Source: Candidatus Pelagibacterales bacterium (GTDB taxonomy: Bacteria; Pseudomonadota; Alphaproteobacteria; TMED109). Taken from it: a DNA stretch of 9,988 nt. The notes beneath the pieces were generated by a model. The model saw only the letters and a program-made list of their open reading frames with translations, did not search any database and was not told the origin of the DNA. Position 1 is the stretch's first letter. Each line of letters starts with the position of its first letter. The stretch spans positions 1 to 9,988 of the forward strand of contig NYVM01000043.1 of NCBI GenBank assembly GCA_002684605.1, written 5' to 3'. Below, one piece after another: positions 1 to 5,703 of the stretch. Both the position numbers and the translations under genes were made by a program.

Positions 1-102
1 ATTAAATACTGCGGACATAGCCTTAACTGGAAGTTCACTTATGTATTCACTATTCTCAATTGATTTACCTATCCATTGCTCAAGTTTTTCACTATTGCTC
101 AT
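1..102 (-). CDS. HTD2/MaoC-like acyl-CoA hydratase, N-terminal fragment (cut by left edge)
   Basis: Only the first 34 codons lie in the window, from an ATG at 102; the frame stays open to base 1. The fragment reads MSNSEKLEQWIGKSIENSEY and continues into ISELPVKAMSAVFN. An early Leu-x-x-Trp-Ile-Gly-Lys element followed by a Pro-Val-x-Ala-x-x-Ala segment is how I remember the N-terminal 'FAS1-like dehydratase' half of HTD2-type hot-dog hydratases, the group that includes mesaconyl-C4-CoA hydratase. That match is from memory of the family and is short. The start codon lies inside the end of the upstream CoA-transferase gene (11-base overlap, different frame). A purine-rich GAGAAG at 109-114 sits 6 bases upstream, so the two are probably translated together. 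With a CoA-transferase and an acyl-CoA dehydrogenase upstream, hydration of an unsaturated dicarboxyl-CoA (itaconyl-, mesaconyl-CoA or similar) is a reasonable inferred role. The coding frame is much more certain than the product. Confidence 0.6.
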   Translation of the reverse strand, partial: MSNSEKLEQWIGKSIENSEYISELPVKAMSAVFN

Positions 103-1216
103 TAAATTCTTCTCTTATATTTATTGAATTTTCTCCTACACTTGGAACCTTGCTTATAATGTCTTTTTCACCTAGCACTATGGATGGAGGAGCAATTAAT
201 TCTACTTCCTGATCTCCAATAGTACATTTAATTTTTCTTAACTGTGGATGTTTTTCTAAATCTTCGATAGAATTTAATACGCCACATGCTATTTTTTCTT
301 TTCTTAACCTTTCTACTATTAAATCTTTATCATATTTAATAAATTCCTTTGAAATAATTTTATCTAATTCAATTCTATTTTTAACCCTTTTTGTAGGCTC
401 ATTAAACCTTATATCTGCATATAAATTATTTAACATTAAAACTGATTTACATAAATTAACCCATTCTCTTTCATTCTGAATAGAAATTAAGATTTTTTTT
501 CCGCATTTGGAATAATATGCACCATAAGGAGCAATGGAAGGATGTGATAATCCTACTCTTTTTATAGACCTCTTTCCATAAACTGTTTGTAAATAAGGAA
601 CATTCATCCAATCCGCCATTCCTGCAAATAATGAAACTTGAATACCTGTTCCTTTTCCAGTCTTTTCCCTTGTATATAAGGCTTGTAAAATTGATGAATG
701 CGCATTCATCCCACAGGCTATATCACATACTGAAACACCAACCCTTCCTTCTTCTTCTTGAGTACCAGTAACACTGCATAGTCCAGTTTCAGCTTGCACT
801 AACAAATCATATGCTTTCATATCTCTATAGGGACCAACTTCTCCATATCCTGAAATATCACAAGTTATTAACTTTTTATTTAAATCTCTCATATCTTTAG
901 AGCCTAGACCTGCTCTATCAGATGCACCTGGAGCTAAATTTTGAATAAATATATCAGCAGAAACAATAATTTTTTTTAATAATTTTAAATCTTCACTATT
1001 TTTAATATCTATGACTAAAGACTCTTTCCCTCTATTTAACCATACAAAATATGCACTTTCTCCTTTTACATCTTTATCATATTGCCTAGCAAAATCTCCA
1101 TCTGCTCTCTCTATTTTAATTACTCTAGCACCCGCTTCTGCTAATCTTAAGGAACATAAAGGAGCTGCAACTGCCTGCTCTAAAGAAACTACTAATATAC
1201 CTTCTAATGCTTTCAA
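92..1216 (-). CDS. Class III (CaiB/BaiF family) CoA-transferase, itaconate/dicarboxylate CoA-transferase-like
   Basis: Predicted cytosolic enzyme that moves CoA from a donor such as succinyl-CoA to a free carboxylic acid. The 374 residues match the usual length (about 380-410). The N-terminal Rossmann-like part shows LxLAEAGARVIKIERADGDFAR (about residues 23-44), then NRGKESLVIDIK (61-72), QNLAPGASDRAGLG (92-105) and YDLLVQAETGL (136-146). Asp165 in the VSVCDIACGM segment aligns with the catalytic aspartate of formyl-CoA transferase (Asp169). The start is TTG at 1214-1216, chosen because AGGAG(A) at 1222-1227 sits 5 bases upstream and no in-frame ATG occurs until residue 200. That Shine-Dalgarno overlaps the acyl-CoA dehydrogenase stop codon, so translational coupling is likely. 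The EQAVAAP and ERADGDFAR segments recall itaconate CoA-transferase-type proteins of Pseudomonas, but the substrate is an inference. Family assignment is secure. Confidence 0.92.
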   Translation of the reverse strand: MKALEGILVVSLEQAVAAPLCSLRLAEAGARVIKIERADGDFARQYDKDVKGESAYFVWLNRGKESLVIDIKNSEDLKLLKKIIVSADIFIQNLAPGASDRAGLGSKDMRDLNKKLITCDISGYGEVGPYRDMKAYDLLVQAETGLCSVTGTQEEEGRVGVSVCDIACGMNAHSSILQALYTREKTGKGTGIQVSLFAGMADWMNVPYLQTVYGKRSIKRVGLSHPSIAPYGAYYSKCGKKILISIQNEREWVNLCKSVLMLNNLYADIRFNEPTKRVKNRIELDKIISKEFIKYDKDLIVERLRKEKIACGVLNSIEDLEKHPQLRKIKCTIGDQEVELIAPPSIVLGEKDIISKVPSVGENSINIREEFNEQ

Positions 1217-1227
1217 TATGTTCTCCT
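1217..1227 (-). promoter_or_regulatory. Ribosome binding site fixing a TTG start of the CoA-transferase, overlapping the previous stop
   Basis: On the minus strand AGGAG(A) at 1222-1227 lies 5 bases before the TTG at 1216. It overlaps the TAG stop of the acyl-CoA dehydrogenase (1226-1228), an arrangement typical of translational coupling. Confidence 0.7.
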
Positions 1228-2416
1228 AGTATGATTTTTTAAGGCCTAATACATTTTGAGCTATAAATGCTAAAATTAAATTTGTTGATATTGGAGCAAT
1301 TTGGTAAAGCCTTGCTTCCCTATATTTTCTCTCAATATCATAATCTTCTGCAAAACCATAACCTCCAAAAGTTTGAATAGCTGATTCTGCTGCTTTCCAT
1401 GAAGCTTCTGAAGATAGAAGCTTGGCTATATTAGCTTCTGATCCACAAGACATATTATTATCAAATAATTTTGCAGCTCTATCTACCATCAAAGCTGCTG
1501 CTTCAGTTTCTGCATAAGCTCTTGAAATTGGAAATTGTATACCTTGGTTTTGTCCTATTGGTCTTCCAAAAACAATTCTTGAAGAAGCATACTCGGTTGT
1601 TTTATCTAAAAAAAACTTTGCATCTCCGATACATTCAGAGGCTATTAAAATACGTTCTGCGTTCATGCCATCTAGAATATATTTAAACCCTTTGCCTTCT
1701 TCTCCTATTAAACTATCTAATGGAATTTCTAAGTCATCAAAAAATACTTCTGTAGTAGCATGGTTTATCATTGTTTTAATAGGCTTTATAGTTAATCCAT
1801 TATTCTTTGCTTTCTGCATGTCTATAATAAATAAAGATAACCCTTCAGTTCTTTTTAAACTTTTATCAGAACTCGTTCTCGCCAATAATAACATTAGGTC
1901 AGAATATTCAGCCCTACTAGTCCATACCTTTTGACCATTCACAACATAGCCATTATTAATTTTTTCTGCCTTTGTTCTTATTGACAGCGTATCTGTTCCA
2001 GCATCAGGCTCTGTAACACCAAATGCTTGCAAACGAAGTTCTCCTGAAGAGATTTTTGGTAAGTATTTATTTTTTTGCTCCTCTGATCCGTGCCTTAATA
2101 AAGCTCCCATAATGTACATTTGAGCATGGCAAGCTGCGCCATTTCCACCTGATCTCTGGATTTCCTCAAGTATCACGCATGCCGCTTCTAAAGGCAATCC
2201 AGACCCTCCATACTGCTCAGGTATTAAACATGCTAAATAACCTGCATCAGTTAAAGCCTTAACAAACTTTTCTGGATACTCTCTTGCAGCATCAAGTTTT
2301 CTCCAATATTCTCCAGGAAAATTTTCACATAAATCTCTAACACCATTTCTAATATCTTCCCATGCATCATTTTCTATATTAGCTATACTAGGGACTCTGT
2401 GATTATTTTCTGACAA
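1226..2416 (-). CDS. Acyl-CoA dehydrogenase (FAD), variant with helix-G glutamate
   Basis: FAD-dependent alpha,beta-oxidation of an acyl-CoA in the cytosol, passing electrons to ETF. At 396 residues it has full family length. Signature 1 is at 131-143 (AFGVTEPDAGTDT); signature 2 starts at Gln348 with the GGYGF turn (351-355) and runs to Arg369. The region where medium- and short-chain enzymes carry the catalytic Glu (YEGT) here reads YQIAPIST (371-378), with Pro375 in place of that Glu. A glutamate is instead found at 254 in MNAERI, the helix-G position used by isovaleryl-CoA and long-chain acyl-CoA dehydrogenases, so it should still be active, probably on a branched or bulky substrate. The start is TTG at 2414-2416: AAGGAA at 2424-2429 lies 7 bases upstream, an in-frame TAG lies just upstream of that site, and the next Met is residue 100. 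It is followed after 9 bases by the CoA-transferase gene. Confidence 0.93.
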   Translation of the reverse strand: MSENNHRVPSIANIENDAWEDIRNGVRDLCENFPGEYWRKLDAAREYPEKFVKALTDAGYLACLIPEQYGGSGLPLEAACVILEEIQRSGGNGAACHAQMYIMGALLRHGSEEQKNKYLPKISSGELRLQAFGVTEPDAGTDTLSIRTKAEKINNGYVVNGQKVWTSRAEYSDLMLLLARTSSDKSLKRTEGLSLFIIDMQKAKNNGLTIKPIKTMINHATTEVFFDDLEIPLDSLIGEEGKGFKYILDGMNAERILIASECIGDAKFFLDKTTEYASSRIVFGRPIGQNQGIQFPISRAYAETEAAALMVDRAAKLFDNNMSCGSEANIAKLLSSEASWKAAESAIQTFGGYGFAEDYDIERKYREARLYQIAPISTNLILAFIAQNVLGLKKSY

Positions 2417-2429
2417 TATTAATTTCCTT
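2417..2429 (-). promoter_or_regulatory. Ribosome binding site fixing a TTG start of the acyl-CoA dehydrogenase
   Basis: On the minus strand AAGGAA (2424-2429) precedes the TTG codon by 7 bases. There is no in-frame ATG or GTG nearby and a stop codon lies in frame just upstream, so this site decides the start. Confidence 0.7.
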
Positions 2430-2455
2430 TTCTTTAACTAAATGAATATTTATAG

Positions 2456-2476
2456 AAATATAATTTAATTATATTT
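2456..2476. repeat. AT-only inverted repeat in the leader of the acyl-CoA dehydrogenase operon
   Basis: The arms AAATATAAT (2456-2464) and ATTATATTT (2468-2476) are perfect reverse complements around a 3-base centre. The repeat sits about 40 bases upstream of the TTG start, in the 145-base gap 2417-2561, which holds no other gene. It could be an operator or a weak hairpin. On the plus strand it runs into six T's, on the minus strand it does not, so it is not a convincing terminator for the genes transcribed through it. AT-only repeats arise easily by chance in such a genome. Confidence 0.35.
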
Positions 2477-2561
2477 TTTCAATAGTTTTATAAATTTTAG
2501 TAAAGTCATATGAAAGTAAACTTTTTTTGAACTTATTGAAAATATTTTTTTAATAAATTTT

Positions 2562-3155
2562 TTATTCTAATAATGCATTTTTACCTAATAAGGCATTTCT
2601 AAAGCGACTTTTTATATAAGCTCCTTCTCTAATAGGCAATACTAGAGGACCCTCTTCATTATTTATTTTTATTTGTGAAAAAGTTAACTCCTTTATAACA
2701 TTAATATTTGAAGATAATAATAATAATTGCTCATGAGTTTTAATAATTGATGAGTTTTTTATTCCCGCACCAATAGCAATTGCTCTTAAATCTGCGCAAT
2801 GACCTGTATGAGTTTTTTGCTTACCTGTTTCTCCATACAGTTCATTATCAAATACAACTATTGAAAGATTTTTTGGCTGCTTTACAGCAATAGTAGCTAA
2901 TGAACCTATTCCCATTAACATTTCTCCATCACCTGTAACAACTATTACTTTTCTTTTTGGTTGAGATAATGCCAGCCCTAAAGCTATCATACAAGAGTTT
3001 CCCATACCTCCCCAAACATAAAAATTTAATTCATTATCTCCCAAGGAAGCAACATCCCAACAAGTTCCTCCTAATCCATTAATAATTAAAGAGTTTTTTC
3101 TATCTTTTAATATTTGGGAAATAACGTATCGTCTATTTAATTGGTAATTCTGCAT
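2562..3155 (-). CDS. ThDP-dependent 2-oxoacid decarboxylase, beta subunit (ComE-like; sulfopyruvate/phosphonopyruvate decarboxylase family)
   Basis: C-terminal, cofactor-binding half of a split thiamine diphosphate decarboxylase. The 197 residues match stand-alone ComE-type subunits (about 190). WGGMGN at 48-53 is the glycine-rich segment before the cofactor site. The ThDP/Mg2+ motif begins at GDG (75-77) and ends at Asn104 in VVFDNE, the expected GDG-x(about 26)-N spacing. The ATG at 3153-3155 has AAGGAA (3162-3167) 6 bases upstream; that site overlaps the last codons of the alpha-subunit gene, and only 3 bases separate the two genes, so the subunits are co-translated. Family members decarboxylate 3-sulfopyruvate or 3-phosphonopyruvate to the corresponding acetaldehydes. 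The true substrate here is unknown: no PEP mutase, sulfolactate synthase, xsc or aminotransferase gene is in the window. A related 2-oxoacid substrate is possible. Confidence 0.85.
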   Translation of the reverse strand: MQNYQLNRRYVISQILKDRKNSLIINGLGGTCWDVASLGDNELNFYVWGGMGNSCMIALGLALSQPKRKVIVVTGDGEMLMGIGSLATIAVKQPKNLSIVVFDNELYGETGKQKTHTGHCADLRAIAIGAGIKNSSIIKTHEQLLLLSSNINVIKELTFSQIKINNEEGPLVLPIREGAYIKSRFRNALLGKNALLE

Positions 3156-3158
3156 AAA

Positions 3159-3698
3159 CTATTCCTTAAAATTTTTGGATCCTATTAAACGCTGAGATAG
3201 TAAAACTGCAGAAGCACAGTTAGATTTATATGCTAAACCCATCATAGCATTTACAGTTTCTGAAACTTCTTCTGGTTTTTCGCACCTAGATACATTTATA
3301 TCTAATGTAGACAATATTTTTTCTGTTGCTTTGCCCATAGGCACTTGCCAAGGGTTAAATTCATTCCATTCACCTCTCATAGTGATCAGCATAAGAAGCG
3401 GAAAATCACATGCACGAGTTATAGAAGCTAATGCATTAATACAGTTTCCTACTCCACTTGACTGCATTAATAGTACTCCTTTTTCGCCACCTAACCAAGC
3501 ACCAGCTAAAAGCCCAACACCTTCTTCCTCAGAGGTCAAACTCACCATATTCATATTTTTATCATTCTGACAATATTCAATTAGACTTTTATGTCCTGCA
3601 TCTGGCACATAAGCTATTTGCCTTATTTTGTCTTCTCTTAAAATATCATATATTTCTAAAGGCCAATTCAGAAGATTTTTTTCGAATTTATTAACCAT
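3159..3698 (-). CDS. ThDP-dependent 2-oxoacid decarboxylase, alpha subunit (ComD-like; sulfopyruvate/phosphonopyruvate decarboxylase family)
   Basis: N-terminal, pyrimidine-binding half of the same split enzyme. Its 179 residues are close to ComD-type subunits (about 170). The stretch SLTSEEEGVGLLAGAWLGG (53-71) carries the acidic run Glu57-59, within which the catalytic glutamate that activates ThDP is expected, followed by the Gly/Ala-rich helix. QSSGVGNCINAL (79-90) is the conserved SGxGN segment of sulfopyruvate/phosphonopyruvate decarboxylases. The ATG at 3696-3698 follows a weak TGGATA site. It is the first gene of the leftward block and is divergent from moaA across 120 bases. Because the beta subunit follows after 3 bases, the pair should form one complex with the active site at the interface. 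Both halves look intact, with no frameshift. The split ComDE-type architecture is well supported; whether the substrate is sulfopyruvate, phosphonopyruvate or another 2-oxoacid is not decided by these motifs. Confidence 0.85.
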   Translation of the reverse strand: MVNKFEKNLLNWPLEIYDILREDKIRQIAYVPDAGHKSLIEYCQNDKNMNMVSLTSEEEGVGLLAGAWLGGEKGVLLMQSSGVGNCINALASITRACDFPLLMLITMRGEWNEFNPWQVPMGKATEKILSTLDINVSRCEKPEEVSETVNAMMGLAYKSNCASAVLLSQRLIGSKNFKE

Positions 3699-3723
3699 TA
3701 ACTATATCCATTAATTTAATGTC

Positions 3724-3735
3724 TACGTATACGTA
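3724..3735. promoter_or_regulatory. Perfect 12-bp palindrome, candidate operator in the divergent promoter region
   Basis: TACGTATACGTA is identical to its reverse complement. It lies 26 bases upstream of the decarboxylase alpha-subunit start. On the minus strand it lies next to a TATAGT (-10-like) at 3735-3740, so it would cover the predicted transcription start. A GTATAC core is used by several GntR-type repressors, but the regulator is not encoded in the window. Confidence 0.45.
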
Positions 3736-3740
3736 CTATA
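3735..3740 (-). promoter_or_regulatory. Candidate -10 box for the decarboxylase alpha/beta genes
   Basis: TATAGT on the minus strand matches the TATAAT consensus in five of six positions and lies 36 bases before the alpha-subunit start. No good -35 is found at 17 bases; the nearest TTACTT is 20 bases away, so the call is tentative. Confidence 0.3.
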
Positions 3741-3769
3741 AGATATAATGAGAATATATAAAGTAATTC

Positions 3770-3798
3770 TTGATCCATTATATACAGTGGTATATAAC
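3770..3798 (+). promoter_or_regulatory. sigma70-type promoter for moaA
   Basis: TTGATC (3770-3775) and TATAAC (3793-3798) are separated by exactly 17 bases. Transcription would start near 3805, giving a leader of only about 14 bases that still contains the AGAGGT ribosome binding site 7 bases before the ATG at 3819. The spacer and -10 also contain an inverted repeat, TTATATA (3778-3784) and TATATAA (3791-3797), which might be a second regulatory site. Confidence 0.55.
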
Positions 3799-3818
3799 CA
3801 TATAAAGAGGTAAAATAA

Positions 3819-4838
3819 ATGTTAGATATTCAAAAAAGCAATACAGCTCCTTTAATAGATCCATTTGGTAGAGCCATATCCTACCTAAGAGTATCTTTAA
3901 CAGACCGTTGTGATTTTAGATGTGTATATTGTATGGCAGAAAACATGACTTTTTTACCTAAAAAAGATGTATTATCTCTTGAAGAGATAGAAGCTTTATG
4001 TACATCTTTTATTAACCTAGGGACTAAAAAAATAAGGCTAACAGGAGGAGAACCCTTAGTCAGAAAAAATGTTTTAAACCTTATTAAAGCTTTAGGTTCT
4101 AGAATAGGTAATGGACTAGATGAATTAACACTAACCACAAATGGCAGTCAGCTTTCTAGGTTTTCTGACCAGTTATATGATTATGGTGTAAGAAGAGTAA
4201 ATGTTTCTATAGACACATTAAACCCAGAATTATTTAAAAAAATTACTAGATGGGGTGACCTAGAAAAAGTATTGGGTGGCTTAAAATCTGCTACTAAAGC
4301 TGGTTTAAAATGTAAAATTAATGCGGTAGCGCTTAAAGGTGTGAATGAAGATGAATTAGGTAATATGATAGCATGGGCACATAAAGAAGGTCATGACTTT
4401 ACAGTAATTGAGACTATGCCAATGGGAGAAATTACTGAAGATAGAACAGATCAATATTTACCTTTATCAATGGTAAGATCAAAATTAAAAGAAAAATATA
4501 CCCTGACAGAAAGTGAATATAAAACTGGCGGACCAGCTAGATATGTCAAAATTGAGGAAACTGGAGGCAGATTAGGCTTCATAACTCCTCTTACGCATAA
4601 TTTCTGTGAATCTTGTAATAGAGTTAGACTAACCTGTACTGGTATGTTGTATATGTGCTTAGGGCAAGATGACTCAGCCGACCTAAGAAAAGAGTTGTTA
4701 CAAGGAAAAACAGGAATAGAATTAGAAAATGCAATACGAGAAGCAATTTCTAGAAAGCCAAAAGGTCATGATTTTGAAATTAGTAGAAGAGCTACTGGCC
4801 CGGCTGTTAAAAGACATATGAGTGTAACAGGCGGCTAA
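3819..4838 (+). CDS. moaA: GTP 3',8-cyclase MoaA (radical SAM, molybdopterin biosynthesis)
   Basis: Catalyses the first step of molybdenum cofactor synthesis, the SAM-dependent rearrangement of GTP to 3',8-cyclo-GTP, which MoaC then converts to cyclic pyranopterin phosphate. The 339 residues are a normal length. The N-terminal radical-SAM cluster motif C-x3-C-x2-C is at Cys31, Cys35 and Cys38. LTGGEP (74-79) is the SAM-binding GGE motif. The second, substrate-binding 4Fe-4S site C-x2-C-x13-C is at Cys263, Cys266 and Cys280, next to the RVRLTC segment. The protein ends in the conserved double glycine (338-339) needed for activity in characterised MoaA proteins. All cluster ligands are present, so it should be functional. 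It has its own promoter and is not next to other moa or moe genes here; nadK follows after 78 bases. The molybdoenzymes it serves are elsewhere. Confidence 0.97.
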   Translation: MLDIQKSNTAPLIDPFGRAISYLRVSLTDRCDFRCVYCMAENMTFLPKKDVLSLEEIEALCTSFINLGTKKIRLTGGEPLVRKNVLNLIKALGSRIGNGLDELTLTTNGSQLSRFSDQLYDYGVRRVNVSIDTLNPELFKKITRWGDLEKVLGGLKSATKAGLKCKINAVALKGVNEDELGNMIAWAHKEGHDFTVIETMPMGEITEDRTDQYLPLSMVRSKLKEKYTLTESEYKTGGPARYVKIEETGGRLGFITPLTHNFCESCNRVRLTCTGMLYMCLGQDDSADLRKELLQGKTGIELENAIREAISRKPKGHDFEISRRATGPAVKRHMSVTGG

Positions 4839-4903
4839 AAATTTCTTTTAACTTATTTTATTAAATGTTAACTTTCTTATATTCTATTAATCATTTTAAA
4901 CGG

Positions 4904-4909
4904 TATAAT
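4904..4909 (+). promoter_or_regulatory. Perfect TATAAT -10 box abutting the nadK start (possible leaderless mRNA)
   Basis: The consensus TATAAT ends 7 bases before the ATG at 4917, so transcription would begin at or beside the A of the start codon. No Shine-Dalgarno-like purine run is present in the 20 bases before the ATG. No strong -35 is visible at 16-18 bases, so the promoter rests mainly on its -10. Confidence 0.45.
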
Positions 4910-4916
4910 AATTACA

Positions 4917-5684
4917 ATGAAATTTAATAAAATAGCTTTTATAGCTTCTGATGCTAAAGATGCACAGAATGCATTAAAAGAATTATCTAAAAAATATAAG
5001 AATATAAAAGTAGAAGATGCTGAGGTTATTGTTGCTTTAGGTGGAGATGGGCTTCTTCTCCATGTGATAGAAACCTATGGGATTAATAATATTCCTATAT
5101 ATGGAATGAATAGAGGAACCATAGGGTTTTTAATGAACCTTTATTCAAAAGAAAACCTTTTAGAAAGAATTAATAATGCAATTATTACGAAAGTTGCTCC
5201 TTTAGAAATGGAAGCATACGATATAAATAACAAAAAATTTAAAGGCATCGCTATTAATGAAGTCTCTCTATTGAGGCAGTCAAGAATGACTGCAAAAGTT
5301 AGTATTAATGTGAATAATAAAAAGCGTCTAAATGAACTAGTATGTGATGGCGTAATGCTTGCTACTCCTGCTGGAAGTACTGCTTATAATCTGTCTGCAA
5401 ATGGCCCAATTCTGCCTATAAATTCAGAGCTATTATCTTTGACATCAATATGTGCTTTTAGACCAAGAAGATGGAGTGGAGCTCTATTACCTAAAAATTC
5501 TGCTGTAGAATTTAATATTTACGAACCAGAAATAAGAGGCGTAAGCGCTACAGCAGGTAACCTTGAAGTAAGAAATGTAAAGAAAGTAAATATTAGATTA
5601 TCAACAAAGTTATCATTTAAACTATTATTTGATAACGAAAGCAGTCTTGAAGAAAAGTTTATAAATGAACAGTTTTCATCATAG
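4917..5684 (+). CDS. nadK: NAD kinase
   Basis: ATP-dependent phosphorylation of NAD+ to NADP+, the only route to cellular NADP(H); cytosolic. The 255 residues match the short alphaproteobacterial form. The diagnostic GGDG motif is at 42-45 in VALGGDGLLLHV, NEVSLLR at 114-120 carries the conserved Asn-Glu pair, and DGVMLATPAGSTAYNLSANG (144-163) is the conserved NAD-binding block. FRPRRWSGALLP (181-192) is typical of the alphaproteobacterial branch. The N-terminus MKFNKIAFIASDA begins directly with the first beta strand, so the ATG at 4917 is right even though no ribosome binding site precedes it. The SDR gene follows after 19 bases, so the two are probably co-transcribed. Supplying NADP(H) beside dehydrogenase genes makes sense but may be chance linkage of a housekeeping gene. 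Confidence 0.96.
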   Translation: MKFNKIAFIASDAKDAQNALKELSKKYKNIKVEDAEVIVALGGDGLLLHVIETYGINNIPIYGMNRGTIGFLMNLYSKENLLERINNAIITKVAPLEMEAYDINNKKFKGIAINEVSLLRQSRMTAKVSINVNNKKRLNELVCDGVMLATPAGSTAYNLSANGPILPINSELLSLTSICAFRPRRWSGALLPKNSAVEFNIYEPEIRGVSATAGNLEVRNVKKVNIRLSTKLSFKLLFDNESSLEEKFINEQFSS

Positions 5685-5703
5685 TATATAGAGAGGATAT
5701 AAA

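Noticed and set aside
1011..1934. Plus-strand open frames of 71-89 codons (1011-1229, 1471-1686, 1665-1934)
   Set aside because: They lie antisense within the clearly conserved CoA-transferase and acyl-CoA dehydrogenase genes, have no recognisable motifs or ribosome sites, and have composition typical of reverse-strand shadows.
2530..2561. Rho-independent terminator after the decarboxylase beta subunit
   Set aside because: There are A/T runs and a short AATAAA/TTTATT repeat, but in the transcribed (minus) direction the repeat is followed by A's, not T's, and the stem has no G-C pairs.
3331..3694. Two plus-strand open frames of 78-79 codons opposite the decarboxylase alpha subunit
   Set aside because: They overlap each other and a well supported gene, with no domain features.
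2562..3698. Calling the alpha/beta pair specifically as sulfopyruvate decarboxylase (comD/comE) or phosphonopyruvate decarboxylase (aepY)
   Set aside because: The motifs fit the shared family only, and no pathway partner is present to choose between substrates.
3881..4138. Minus-strand 85-codon frame inside moaA
   Set aside because: It is antisense to the radical-SAM core of MoaA; no independent evidence.
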